Positions 35,701-48,562 of a stretch of DNA of 64,000 nucleotides are shown one piece after another. Under the pieces are notes generated by a model. It was not told the DNA's origin. It saw only the letters and a program-made list of their open reading frames with translations, and made no database searches. Position numbers and translations under genes: made by a program. Position 1 is the stretch's first letter. Each line of letters opens with the position of its first letter. The stretch comes from Gerris lacustris (taxonomy: Eukaryota > Arthropoda > Insecta > Hemiptera > Gerridae): positions 27,926,187 through 27,990,186 of the forward strand of contig OX578284.1 in NCBI GenBank assembly GCA_951217055.1, given 5' to 3'.

Positions 35701-36527
35701 TATTATTCGTTGACACCGTATAATGTATTCTGGATTATAGATAGTATATTGGGTTTAATATTAAATTAAAATTGTTTATTTCACGATGAGAGAACAGAAA
35801 ATCTAAACTTCCTCTTAACTAGTGGTATTGAATGTACAGCCCAAATTATCTTATTTAAATTATTTATTAAATATCCTAATATCCTGTTATTATTTATAAC
35901 AGAAGGTTGTATAAATTGCCTGTTTCGATTTCCAGCGAAATACTTTTAATTTATTATTGAGATAATTCAATTTTAATTAACTTATTCAAAGATTAATTTA
36001 AATATCTGTGAAGTACCAAAGATAGATCCAATAATTTTATATTTATTTTCAATGTTTAGTCATGCTATAAATTATTCAGTAATAATTAATCGAGTAAATT
36101 TCAACTTACTGATTATTCTTGAAAATGTTTAACATGCAAAATGATAAGTCATAGATTAAAGCGATGGAAATTAAAAGAATTCTTCTACCACTCTAATAAT
36201 TTAATAGTTAACAAGGCATTTAATTATTAATCTCTGTAATTAGTTTTTAATTATTGTGTAATCTCTTCTTATAATTTTAAAATTAAAATTGATTGAATGT
36301 TGTATAACATTAATTAATATTTTGTCGAAACGAATATATTTTTTGTAATGTCAGTCTTGCTCTTGAAAGTAGGCGTTAAGTGGGGTTATGGAATATAGAA
36401 AGAGCAGACTTGGCTACAATGTAGATTTTACTACTTTGATTGTCTTTTTTTGGGAAGTGGTATGGAACTTAGCATATATTAACTTCACTTTTGTGGCTGG
36501 GTGCCTGGGTGCCTGTCGACAATCTTT
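35701..36527. other. Gene-free AT-rich stretch
   Basis: Nothing recognised. Confidence 0.5.
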
Positions 36528-37190
36528 GGAGGGCTAGTTAACCCTCTTCCAGTTATCCAATCGAGCTGAAACTTGGCACATAGACTCTCTACCAAGACAA
36601 AAACATTCTAACAAATTAATTAATTAATTAAATTCAATTAATTAATTTTAAATTTAACAGTTTTTTAAAATTTATTAATTATTTCTTTTTTAAAAAAGAA
36701 TAATGGCTTTATTAAATTTAAAAAATGAAGTAATAAAAAAAGTTAAATAATTAATTATGTGGTAGATATATAAAATCTTAGGAGGACGAGTTAACCCTCT
36801 TCCAGTTATCCAATCGAGCTGAAACTTGACACATATACTCTCTACCAATGCAATAACATTTTATCAAATTAATTAATTAAATTTAATTAACTAATTTTTA
36901 AAATTAATTAATTTTTTTTCTTAAAAAAATAATGGATTAATTAAATTTAAAAAAAAGTAATAATTAAAGGTTAATTAATTAATAATTAATTATTTGGTAG
37001 GTATATAAAATCTTAGGAGGACGACTTAACCCTCCCCCCGTCATCCAATCGAGCAGAAACTTAGCATATCGACTCTCTACCAATACAAAAACATTCTAAC
37101 AAATTAATTAATCAGTTAAATTTTACAAATTATTTAATTTTTAAATAATTATTTTAAATTAAAATTAATTATTACCAATACTTCCCCTCA
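36528..37190 (+). repeat. Three-unit tandem repeat, 235-253-bp period
   Basis: Units start at 36528, 36781 and 37016 with 'GGAGG.C.A.TTAACCCTC'. They share 'ATCCAATCGAGC.GAAACTT', 'GACTCTCTACCAA' and 'CAAATTAATTAAT'. The second half of each unit is nearly pure TTAATTAA-type sequence. It is non-coding and satellite-like. Confidence 0.9.
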
Positions 37191-37499
37191 CAACAAAATG
37201 CAAAAATATATAGGATTTATAACAAAACTTGTTTTTTATGGGCTGGTATTATTATTTTACGATTAGGTTTTTGTTGGATACAACCCTTTTTGTTGGCTTT
37301 AGCATCGAAGGACGTCGTCGAATTGGTTCGAGAGAGCAAGGCCACTGCATTTTTCCATATATACATAAAAAAATAATCAAATTACATCCTTAAATGACTT
37401 ATTTTTTATTTTAAATTGAGGCCTTTCAAATGATATGCAACAAAATAGCAAAAGAAATAGAAGGAACATGTTTTCTCTCATATTCCCAGCAAGTATATA

Positions 37500-37960
37500 A
37501 ATATAAATACTACATAAAATAATAAATACTCGATTTAAAGAGCATTATTGTAAGATTTGAGCCTAACAATCAAAAATGAAATCGGCCAATAATGGCGGAG
37601 GCTATGAGAGATCAAAGTTAAAAATTAAAGAATATTAATAAAATATAGTATAAATATATTAATATAAATCTGCCATTTTTATTTTTTTCTGAAGGGAGGG
37701 GTGGAATTAAAAGTTTCAACTTTTTTGAAATTTCCTTTCAGTTACACGATTTTAACTATGAGTGTGTCTAATTTATACTGGAAGTCACTTATAATTTTTA
37801 TTAGTGAGTGAGTCATTAACAAAGAAGCAAACTTGAAACTCTCCCCTTTTATAAAGTTTTAATATTAAGGGCTCAATTTTAGACAGTGTTCTAAGCTTAA
37901 TCTATGTTTCGAATTTCAAAAGTCCATTTTATGAGGAAGCAGAGAATTTCAAATGCATAG
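37500..37960 (-). repeat. Dispersed repeat family C, copy 2
   Basis: The reverse complement shares 'AATGCTCTTTAAATC', 'AAAATTGAGCCC', 'GACTCACTCA' and 'ATTATAAGTGACTTCCAG' with 14560-15140 in the same order. Confidence 0.6.
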
Positions 37961-38520
37961 TTTTAAAAATACTAGTAATTTTTATCATACTAGATTAAAT
38001 TATGAAATAAGAGTTAGTCAGTGATTAGGTGTCAACTAGAACTAGACATCTACATCTTTGACTCATAATTTATTTTTTAATTCAGGTGATTTAACAGATA
38101 TTTAATGATGATTTTTAATGAGAAATTTAAAGACATTTAAGATGTTTAATGATATTATACAAATAAGACCTATGACAAGGTAAATACTTATTTTTATTTG
38201 GAATTTTAAAAGTTACTATAAGTATTTTTTGAAAGTGTAATAGTACTTAATTCTTATTTTAAATATAATTTATTATTTTTTCAGTTACGTCTTTACTTTA
38301 AAAAAAGCACATGTACTTATATAGTATCCACGTTGATTAATTTGACTGTACAGTTTTTATATTTAAAATTTTATTAAAAAAGATAAATTTATCTAATTTA
38401 GAAATGTAATTAAAGGTTTGAAGATGTCCCAAACTAAGGGATGAAATATTACTATTTAACCATTTATAAATTAATAATTTATTTACCCCTAAAGACCGGA
38501 AAAATTTATTTAATTGTATA

Positions 38521-38860
38521 TGAGAAACTTTAGCCCCCCCCCCCCAAATAAAAGAAATGTTTAAAAGTAAAGAAATGTGCAAAAAATTTTAAACCTCTTT
38601 GAACTTCAGAAAATGTAAAAAAGTGCTAGCATAAGAATTAAAATGTAAAATGGTTAGAAGTAATTTGTATAATTGTGTCTATTTAGAAGCTTTTAGGTGG
38701 TCTAAATCTGGTTCTGAAGTACCTAAAATTTCAACATTTTCCTGGGGCGGGCCCCCCGATCCCCCACTTTTTTGGGGGGTATTCCATACCGCCCAAAAAA
38801 ATCCTCGGAAATCAACCCCCTATACAAAATGAAATCCTGGATACGCCACTGCAGTATAAG
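38521..38860 (+). repeat. Possible TE end with C and G runs
   Basis: A C-run near 38535 and a 'GCGGGCCCCCCGATCCCCC' block near 38748 are followed by 'CTGGATACGCCACTG'. That phrase is common at the edge of invertebrate repeats in my recollection. Boundaries unresolved. Confidence 0.3.
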
Positions 38861-39745
38861 GTAACCATTTTTGGGTCTTTTTTCTTGTTGTTGGTCTGTC
38901 CGTAGACATATTTTGATAACTAAATACTTCCTATATTGATAAGATGTATCTTAATCTCAACTTTCTGTGCACATTGCTTCCTACAATGTTGTCTATGTGC
39001 CCAACCTAATTTTTGAGTGTTTCTTAAATTTTGAAAATGGGACCTCTTCATAATTATTACTTTTTATCAACATCCCTATTCATAACTTTCATTATACATT
39101 ATTTTATACTTATTTGATCATAACGTGAAAGGACGAAGATGTGGCCGCCTAATTAAAGGATGGTTTTCACTCTCTTTAAATACATATATTGTATTCGTTT
39201 AATCATCTGCTTATTTTTTATTTACATAATAAGCAACACAAAGAAGTGTGTTTTTCAAATACTACTTCCAGTTTTAGGGAAATGTTTTAATATCGAGAAT
39301 GGTTTTGTTATTTTCAAAGGTGAATAATTTAATCCCTACTGCATCTGGCACTGAAGAATGCAGTAGCTACTTTCAGCTTTAAGCTTTAGTAGGGTTCAAT
39401 ATGTTACAGTGAAAATTACTTTCACCGTTTTTAAAATCAACTTGTTTTCAAATGAGTAAGATTATAACGGAGTATGGCTCTAGAGCCTGGTTGGTTATTA
39501 AATATTTCTCAAAAGTTAACATTTATCAGACTCTAGTTAATTTCTTTTAAATTCTTGTTTTTGTTTTGTATTAGCTCCTCCGTTTAAACGGCAAAATCTC
39601 AAGATTGAGCGGCAGTTCTTGCTTATTATATGATTTTTAAAAAAAGTTAGTGCCACTGTTTAAAGTCACAGCTTTTTACTATTTGTTGGAAATACTAAAG
39701 TTAAGTTATTAACACGTTATTTCTCTCTCTGTCTCTCTCTCTCTC

Positions 39746-41560
39746 ATGAGAATTATTATTGAAACTGTGGTTATTGAATCGAGTGTAACCGAGCTTCTTA
39801 CATTCAACAAACTATGCATCTTGTCTGTCTGTCTGTCTGTCAGTAACGTTCACGCGTGTGACGATAACTTTAGTAAAAGTTGACCGATTTAGTTGAAATT
39901 TGGTATACATGATCCTCTTACTAATACTCAGGCTAAGTTCGTTGGACAGCGTGATCCGTCCAATAGTTCGCGTGTAACGCTCGCATAAACGAGAGGTTCA
40001 AAACTTAAATTGGAATTTCAGGACGGAAATAGATTCTATTATCATTTATTCGATGAGACGAACATTTTTTTTTAAATAACATTTTTTAGTAAAACCAACA
40101 GCGACACCGCTATGAATTAATAAAGATCGCTAAAACTATTAAAGCGGACCTAAACGTTTAAAATAGAGAAAACCACCTTTTTACCGATATCTTACGTTCT
40201 AACGTAACGATTTTAATAAAACTTCATATACACCATCTAATGCACAATTGAAACAGGCATGCAAAATTTCAATTTGATACATGCAGTAGTTTGTTTGTAG
40301 CAAAGAGATACATTTTATAATAATTAAAAAGGAGATGTGTGGTTAGAGGAATAGTAAGAATGCGGGGTGGTTCCCTTACTACTAGCCGCTGTTCTACTAC
40401 CAGACCCATTATCTATCAACTTATCATGATTCACGATAATCTATTTTTTCAATATTCAATTCATATTTATTACTATACGCTCGCTTCAATGATAGAGCCA
40501 CGCGATGCCTAGTATACTTTAGTTTTTTAAAAAACAGATCAGTATGGCCTTATCCAGTATCTTATGGTTCCTCTCAAATTTGAAAATATTGCGAGTGTGC
40601 TCTTCACTGTGTCTGGTTAGACTGAAGGGGCTTTAGGAGTTATGGACAATGTTTAATGGTTCATGGAAATATCTAAGCAGAAATCCTGCCGAGACTATTT
40701 GTCAAGCCCTTATAGAACGCTTTACTGACATGTAGGCTCTTAGATAAGCAAGGGAATGGTTGCAACTCAAGTGGAGTTTTAAACATCTAGGTTCTCTTTT
40801 TCTGGTGCTTAGTGTTACTAGGTTAGACTAATTGAACTACTTTAAAACTTTTATACCTTTACGTATAATGGTTGTAGTTGTTGATAGTTACTAGGCATCG
40901 CGTGGCTCTATCATTGAAGCGAGCGTATAGTAATAAATATGTATTGAATATTGAAGAAAAAGATTATTGTGAATCATGATGAGTTGATAGATAATGAGTC
41001 TGGTAGTAGTGCAGCGGCTAGTAGTAGGGGAACCACCCCGCATTCTTACTATTCTACTAACCACACATCTCTAATTCAATATTTATAATTTGTATCTCTT
41101 TGCTACAAACAAACTACTGCATGTATCAAATTGAAATTTTGCATGCCTGTTTCAATTGTGCATCAGATGGTGTCTATGAAGTTTTATTAAAATCGTTAGG
41201 TTAGAACGTAAGATATCGGTAAAAAGGTTGTTTTCTCTATTTTAAACGTTTAGGCCCGCTTTAATAGTTTTAGCGATCTTTATTAATTCATAGCGGTGTC
41301 GCTGTTGGTTTTACTAAAAAATGTTATTTGAAAAAAATGTTCGTCTCATCGAATAGATGATGATAGAATCTTTTCCCGTCCTGAAATTCCAATTTAATTT
41401 TTGAACCTCTCGTTTACGCGAGCGTTGCGCGCGAACTCTTGGACGGATCACGCTGTCCAACGAACTTAGCCTGAGTATTAGTAAGAGGATCATGTATACC
41501 AAATTTCAACTAAATCGGTCAATTTTTACTCAAGTTATCGTCACACGCGTGAACGTTACT

Positions 41561-41612
<52 letters not shown>

Positions 41613-41688
41613 CGGAGCATATTTCGTTGAATGTAGGAAGCTCGCTACGCTCGCTTCAATTAAGTTTAATAGTTATTAAAATTCATGA
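39746..41688. mobile_element. Foldback element with about 0.75-kb family A-like arms
   Basis: The left arm (about 39746-40512) and the right arm (about 40889-41688) are inverted copies with scattered differences. The loop between them is about 376 bases. Each arm carries the family A core: 'ACGATAACTTTAGTAAAAG', 'AAATTTGGTATACATG', 'CGTTGGACAGCGTGATCCG' and 'GCGATGCCTAG' at the inner tip. Outer tips have CTGT/CAGA simple repeats and 'GAGCTTCTTACATTCAAC'. Divergence between arms argues against an assembly palindrome. No transposase was seen. Confidence 0.88.
41561..41612 (+). repeat. (CAGA)n microsatellite
   Basis: Thirteen GACA units at the outer part of the right foldback arm. The left arm has only about five CTGT units at the mirrored place (39820-39840), so this tract has expanded on one side. 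Confidence 0.95.
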
Positions 41689-42094
41689 TAATTAAAGGTG
41701 GCAATAATGATAACTATGAATACTTTGTGGCGTCTAAACATTGTTGTTTCCTTGCATAACGTCCGTTTTAGGTGATAACTTTAATTTGATTGAATGATAG
41801 AAGCCAGGTCAGATGATATGCTTTGACGTTTACATTATTATATGGCTCATGACATTGACATTACATTTTTAATTTAACATGGTACGTACTCTTCTCTTTA
41901 ACTAAACTTTATGCACAAACGTTTTCTCCCCTTCTCCAGATCAAAATTTTGACCGTGCCTTATTAATCATCTCTTCTTAATGCTTATTTACTTTCTCATA
42001 TACATAGTATGTATAAAGAGAAGGTATTAGGGATGGTGTATAAATTTGATTTTGAGACTGATGGATTAACTCGTTTAGGATCCCCTGATTCCAA

Positions 42095-42412
42095 AAAGAA
42101 GTTTTAGAACGAAGTTCCATGTAAAAATAAATAAATAAATAAACCTTAATTTCCATCATATTAAAAACCAACAATGTACAAAATATAAGCTAATCTTATG
42201 ATGCACCCCCAAGTAAGCAAAGCTTGAGGAAGGGGGTGACTTATGGCACGTTTCAGAGTCTGGAGCCCGGGAGTGAATCCTAAAAACGACCGTCGCGAAA
42301 TCTTCCGATGATGATAACTTGAGTAAAAGATGACGGAGTTAGTTGAAATTTGGTACACATGTACATTTTACCACTGCCCAGGCTGAGTTCGTTGGAGGAC
42401 ATTCTTTTAACA
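42095..42412 (+). repeat. Repeat family A, partial copy
   Basis: Contains 'ACGAAGTTCCATG', then an (AAAT)n interruption and a short unrelated segment, then 'GGAGCCCGGGAGTGAATCC', 'GATAACTTGAGTAAAAGATG' and 'TGAGTTCGTTGGA'. The alignment stops near 42412, where the GTAC-rich tandem region begins. Confidence 0.7.
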
Positions 42413-42589
42413 CGTTTTTTCGTATAACTTTTGAAATAATTGAAAATTTTAAATTTTTTTTCAAGGCTTTTGTAGATCCCGCAGAGGTCCATAGCCGGTA
42501 ACGAGAACATTTTTTTTACGTGCACCCCCGCTTAGGGGCGACGTCGGGAAATTTGTTTTTCGCCGATCAGAAAACCGGAGATATTTGGT

Positions 42590-44485
42590 ACGGGGTGTCG
42601 TATATCATTGGAAAGCCCTTAAGAAGAGTACAAAAGTGATGCAAAAAACATTTTAAAAATTTTCACGTTTCAGGCCCTATAAGAAAAAACACTTTTTACC
42701 ACTTTTTTCAAACGTTTTTCTACATGGTTCACGTATCTCCTCCTAGGGCATTTATACGACGCTATTGGGCTTTTGAGCCTTAAAAGCACATGAAATGCTG
42801 CTCCTGGCGTTTTGCTTTTAAACTCGATGGTACTTTTACTTTTTGAGATATGGTACTTTGAATTCAGAAGTATAAGATGGTACTTTGGAGGTACGAACAG
42901 AGAAAAAAAAAGTACTCTCCTACTCTGCTTCGTATGCTCTAAATATGTCTTTTTCAAGGGGTAAGTGCAATCCCCTTTTTTTAGTACCTTCGAGGGGGGG
43001 AAGTCGAGTACCTCGGCGAAATACTCACGAAAAACGTGTTTTTCCGAAATTTCGAATTTGACTTTCTGTACCGTTCGCAATTTTAATCGTACAGGGTTCA
43101 AAAGGGTACCGGACTTTAGGTCATATTGTCCTCTTTAAGAATCCGCTTTGTTATTATATTTCTGATTCCTACTTCGTGAGCTACGTCTATGTGATGGACG
43201 TCCTCCTTGGGTAGCCGCAACCAGAAGGGGACGTTGTACCGATTTGACAGAGGTATCATTGGAAAGGCCATTTAAAATGTACCAAATGTGTGCAAAAATA
43301 TTTTCGAAAAAATGTACTAGGTTGGTTCTTTAGTACCCTTTTGTACTTTTAGAGTGCCGTGTAGGGGGTAGGTTACCCCACTTTGGGGCTAATAGCGTCG
43401 AGGGATTTATCAGTTCGAAAATTTCCTTCGGTCAAAAGTTGCGCCAAATAACACTTAAACACACTGTACCCTTTTCGTACCTGTACCTTTGCGGGTTCGG
43501 GTACAGAGGTACTTTTAATAGCACGTTAGTTGTAGGGCGCACTGTAAAAATAAAAAATAAAAAAATAGTTGCTTTTTACTCAAAAGTGTGTGGGTTTTAT
43601 TGCCTTTGTACCCATTTTATTGAAATTTATTTTTTATTTATACTTATTGTTGTACTAAGTGTACCGGTTTGGAAAAATTTGTCGAAAAACGCTACTTTTT
43701 AATCTTTGTACTGTACCGTTTTTGAATTTCATAGGATCGGGCTAAAACTCATATGGTATTTAGTACTTTATAGTAGTAAAGTGTACATGAAAGGAAAACA
43801 TTAAATTTATTAACAATGCCGGGTACATGAGGGGTACAAAGTTGTGTACCTCTGTTTAAGAAAAGGTAAAAATAGTAGCTGGTCGGCCGTGTTTGATATC
43901 GTTGAAAAGCCCTTAAAACGTACTTTAATAAAATACAAATGTTTATCGAAAAAAGTCACGTTTCAGACCCTTTTGAACGATAAATAGTTATTCACTCTCA
44001 AAAAGTGCGAGGTGAGTCCTCTGTTGACCTTTTTGCTCCTAAGATTATTCTGTGACAAGATTGTCCTTTTATTTTAGAACCTAATTCAGTACAATATTGT
44101 ACAACCCAAGATAGACATTTAATTTAAGTACTTTTGGTACAAAAGGTACTTATAGTCTAGGTACTGTGCAGATTAAATTTTTAATTTAATGTGTCTTGTA
44201 AAGGTATCTTTATGTAGGCATTTAGTAGGCCTACTGAGGCCTTATAATGAGGTTGTACTGAAAAAAATTATTTCTTTACATAAAAGGGTACTTTTGGTAC
44301 CGGTTTGTCGAAATACGCAAAAATACTCTTATTTTTTATTTGTTTTACTGTACCGTTTTCGCTTTTCATAGGATGGGGCTGAAACTCATATGGTACTTAC
44401 TACTTTATAGAAGTAAAGTGTGCGCGAAAGAAGAACCTTAAAGTTATTACTGTACTCCTGGGGTACATAGTTGTGTACCTCTGTT
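42590..44485 (+). repeat. GTAC-rich tandem repeat, three diverged units of about 640 bp
   Basis: 'TCATTGGAAAGCCCTTAA', 'TCATTGGAAAGGCCATTTAA' and 'TCGTTGAAAAGCCCTTAA' mark units at about 42607, 43255 and 43895. Unit ends share 'CTGTACCGTTTT...CATAGGAT.GGGCT.AAACTCATATGGTA' (43712 and 44349), then 'TACTTTATAG.AGTAAAGTGT' and 'GTTGTGTACCTCTGTTT'. GTAC is strikingly frequent throughout. The 143-residue minus-strand frame at 42670-43101 is not preserved in the other units, so coding is unlikely. Confidence 0.85.
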
Positions 44486-44810
44486 TTAGAAATATTACTT
44501 CCTCACTGCACACTATTTTGAACCTAAGCTCAAAACCCGATTTGTTATTTAAACGTGCGAGGTCTACTCTTCAAAGAACTACTAGTATTCAATATGTATA
44601 ATTCAAGAATAATAATTGTTTTTAAGTTTTCCTGAGTTCTTTTTTTTATTTATTTATTAGAAAATTGCAACTACATATTTTTTCATGTTATAAGCAATAT
44701 GGATGTGAGTATTGATTATGTCGTTTATGATAAGTGTAAACATACATTATAAAATGACTATGGTTTCCTGGTGATTTCCAATTAGAATTTCCTATACACT
44801 TATTTAAATA

Positions 44811-44813
<3 letters not shown>

Positions 44814-44850
<37 letters not shown>
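44814..44850 (+). repeat. A37 homopolymer
   Basis: Thirty-seven consecutive A bases, possibly the tail of a retro-copied sequence, but no target duplication was found. Confidence 0.95.
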
Positions 44851-44852
<2 letters not shown>

Positions 44853-46289
44853 AAATTACTTAAATAGTTTGTCTTGAACAAAAGCTATATTTAATCAAAT
44901 AAAATGTTAATAGCAAAAAATAACTCGAGAAATAGAACACTATGGGGGTTTTATTATTATTATTATTGTAATAAAATAGTACATCTTATGTTTTTATAAC
45001 ACTTTTTAGTATTGCGAATGATTTGCGTATTTTATGCTCAATTATTCCTTAATTAAGCTTTTAAGCTTATTACATGTAAATGTGTATTTACCGCTAGCTA
45101 ATGTGATTCTGAATAGATTTAATTTCGTTGTCGCTATTAGGTTTAGTTACTATCGAAATTATTACATTTGGCAATTAGAAGATCTGTTTTGAATGTTAAC
45201 ACACGTTTTGGTTAAAAACAAACTCCTACATACATGTATGAGAGATTAAATCTGGGATTACCAGTGTTTTTCTTCTGCCTCTTTTATGAGGGTAAGCTTT
45301 GATGAATAATACTCTTGTTTTTCTTCTGCTGCAGTATATGCTACTTGTTAGCTCCTCCTTTTAGCATAACATCTCTTTAATTGTACTTTATATACTAAAA
45401 ATAAATATCGAGCTATTGAGAAGTAATAATTATAAAGCGATAAACAAAAAATAAGTATTAAATACTTATGACGTCTTCAAATGACAATGCTCAAAGGCCT
45501 TTTTGTGATATAAAATGAATTAAAATCCACTCGTACAAATATATATATATAAGAGAGGATCATATTATTTTCCAGCATATTCGTAATTTATTATAACTTA
45601 TTTTTATATTTTATACCATTATTTGTATTATTATTTTCTAATAATTATGTATTATAGAGAGATAGCATTGTGATGGCAGTAAAATTCTATTTTGATTTAT
45701 TTACGCGTTTTAAGTTCTCTTGAGTCCAAAGAGTTTTTTTTTAATCTCTGATACCTACAAATCCCACCTTTTTTCTTTTAAACCTCAATTCTAATTTTTT
45801 TAAAGAGTTTATTGACTCATTTGGTTTATTAGGAATTTCAGATCTAAAAGTTTAAATTTCAAGAGGGAAGTCTAGTGTAGACCTCGATAAATGTATGTAT
45901 GAGGCTTCTACACTCGGTTTCATTTACATTACACCCTGCTTAATAATAGGAGTAGGAATTCGTGCGTTTGATTTCCACTGAATCAGATATGTTGGTATTT
46001 CAATCTTGACACTTGTGGGCCTTTGAACCCAGACCAATCGATTTCCTGAGGTAAGTAATGGTCTCGGCAAACACTGTTGAAGTGAACAAAGTTTCTTAAC
46101 CTCGACTGGGGACAGATTATTAAACCTTAGACCTTTACACTATACGTCCATCTATACTGTCCAATAATGTACCACAAATGCTACTGTAAATGGACCATAG
46201 TTGACAGTTGACAGTATATTTGTGATATATCTTGCGATTAAAAATTAAAGAGAAAACTTGTTAAGAACTTAGGGATCCAGTGTACCCGT
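44851..46289. other. Gene-free stretch
   Basis: No gene recognised. A consensus splice donor (CTGAG/GTAAGTAAT) occurs near 46050 without a supporting exon. Confidence 0.45.
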
Positions 46290-46372
46290 AATGCTAAAAT
46301 CACTTGCCCCGTCTACTCGGTCACCTACATAGGGTATGAACGAGGTCACGGGTTCGAACCCGACTCCTTGGT
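46290..46372 (+). repeat. tRNA-like SINE head (B box)
   Basis: B box 'GGGTTCGAACCC' at about 46350. The upstream A-box region is poor and no cloverleaf closes. Downstream 'AATCCTAAGCC' is also present at the tRNA-like head near 57730, suggesting one family. Confidence 0.45.
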
Positions 46373-46714
46373 ACTCTGATTTACATGCCTCACTATTGGT
46401 CACACTTTATTCGCTTGGGCGGTACATTGGAGTGTAAAGTAGCTGGACTCTATACTGGGTCAGTGAATATGAACCAAATTAATCCTAAGCCTGCAACATC
46501 GGTGTTTTTCACCGCTATAGTTTACTAAATATTCGCCGGTAGCACTTAAGTGAACGTACATGGGTGTGGCCCGAAGACACTTTCAGTGGACATCCTACCG
46601 TAAAGGAGAGACGGTTGCCGCTCCACTACCTGACTTTTTCTGGGCATAATATAATCGGTATCGTTGAGGTCAGTCGGTAAAATCTATACTGGTATTCCAC
46701 ATATGGTTAGATTT

Positions 46715-47572
46715 TTGGAACGAAGTTCCTTATGGAACGTTCTGGAGCCCGGGAGTGAATCCGAAAAAATCGACCGTCACAAAACCAAGCCTCACGAAAT
46801 CTACCGATGACGATAACTTGAGTAAAAGATGACCGAGTTAGTTGAAATTTGATACACTTGTTCATTTTTCCAATGCCCAGGATGAGTTCGTTGGACAACA
46901 TTATCGGCCCAAGCGTTCACGCGCAAGGCTCGCGTAATCGCGTAAGCTTCAAATTTAAAATTGGAATTTTAGGACGGGAAAAATTCTAACTTCATCTAGT
47001 TTATGAGACAAACAACTTTTATAAATAATTTTTTTTAGTAAAACGAACACCGAAACTGCTATGAAGTGATAGAGATCGCTAAATTTATTAAGGCGGACCT
47101 AACCGTTTCAAATAAAGAAAACAATGTTTTTACCGATATCTTACGTTCCTAACGTAACGATTTTAATAAAACTTCTTACACATCGTCTAAACTACAATTG
47201 AAACAGGGACGTTAAATTTTAGCCTGATACAAGCAGAAGTTTTTGAGTAGGGAAGGGATATATTTTATAATACTTTAAATTAATATGCCGGGTAGGTAGA
47301 AAACAGTCCTCAACTACAACCATACACTTTAACTATAAACTCATCATGATTAGCTTTTTTTCTCAATATTCATACATATTTATTGTAAGGCGCTTGCTTT
47401 AATGATATAAAAATAATGCTTTTCTTTTAATTTTGCCTTAACTCCGCTAGGTACAAACAGTTGTTAATTTTAATTTTGTCTATTCCAACTCCGCCATGCA
47501 TAAGTAACAATTTAATGAAAAATGTAAGGAACTTAGTTCCTACCGGGTGTCCCGCGACACCACACGTATTTT
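46715..47572 (+). mobile_element. Repeat family A, copy 3
   Basis: 858-bp copy with both family ends ('TTGGAACGAAGTTCCTTATG' and 'CCTACCGGGTGTCCCG...CACACGTATTTT'). It is slightly more diverged than copies 1 and 2 and has no family B insertion. Confidence 0.87.
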
Positions 47573-48440
47573 AGCGAATTTTCGAAGAAAATTAATCTAT
47601 TGCAATGACTTAAAAATTTTTGTAATGCGAATTCTTTATGGAAATCCGTTTCAGACCATTCTTAATCGATTCCGAAATTTAACACTTTTTTATGTATGTA
47701 TGTATGCATATATGCATGCATGTATGTGCTATTCCAGAAGATATCTCTCCTTAGAATGCAATTAAAATATCCAAACAAATGTTAAAATGTCAATAATATC
47801 AAAAGAAAGGATGAGTTCGTTGGCCAGAATTTTTGGAGTCCATTTAGGGGTCAAATGTTGACAATTTAGTGTCAAAAAAAAGCATAAAAACGTGTTTTTT
47901 CAATTTTACACACCCCCCAAATTCCAAATTCCATCCAAATTCTAAACCAAAATTTTTCTATATTATCATAAGCCAAGATAATACGCAGACATCTTTCAAA
48001 ATTCGCTCATTAAGTCATAGTGCATGAAGATTTACCAATGTTCGATCACTAAACCCATAATTTTTACCGTAGTTCTAGCACTAATGATTATTTTTACTGC
48101 CGTTTCAATGATTTTTATCAATGGATGGTTATAAAGATCTTTAATTATGTTTTCTACTTAGCATATGTCTTATACAGAACATCTAATGAAATAATAAAAT
48201 ATCGATGTTTGGAAACATGGGGGTGCAAATCATGTTCCAGGCAGAGGAGGGGCCTTATTGCTAGGTTCGACCAAGTGGGTCCTCCCTGTTTAACTACTAG
48301 TGACTGTTAAGAAATAAAGAAAACAACTCTGCACTAAAAGAAACTTTATTGTGCAAAGCTGGCATTCAGTGTCGGTGACGAGTAAATGAGAATTTTAAAA
48401 AGTCTATTTAGAAGTTTGGGCTAATGTTCAAATCTTAAAG

Positions 48441-48562
48441 CCCCCATACACGGTATGGTGTATGGGGCAGTTTGATGTTGGTGCAAACATGATGTTTGAC
48501 GTGTATGGCCTAGATTTTCCCGACATCAGGTTTGCGCAAAATGTTTGATCGTGTATGGGAGG
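48441..48562. mobile_element. 122-bp MITE-like element with CATACACG ends
   Basis: Left end 'CCCCCATACACGG' and right end 'CGTGTATGGGAGG' are inverted. The left end is also a tight hairpin by itself (CCCCATACAC-GGTATG-GTGTATGGGG). The interior repeats 'GTTTG.TG' and 'TTTGCGCAAA'-like motifs. Confidence 0.75.

Noticed and set aside
41561..41612. CRISPR-like array
   Set aside because: A (CAGA)n microsatellite with no spacers. No other regularly spaced repeat with unique spacers was seen, and the genome is eukaryotic.
42670..43101. 143-residue minus-strand frame
   Set aside because: It lies in unit 1 of the GTAC-rich tandem repeat and the other two units do not keep it open.
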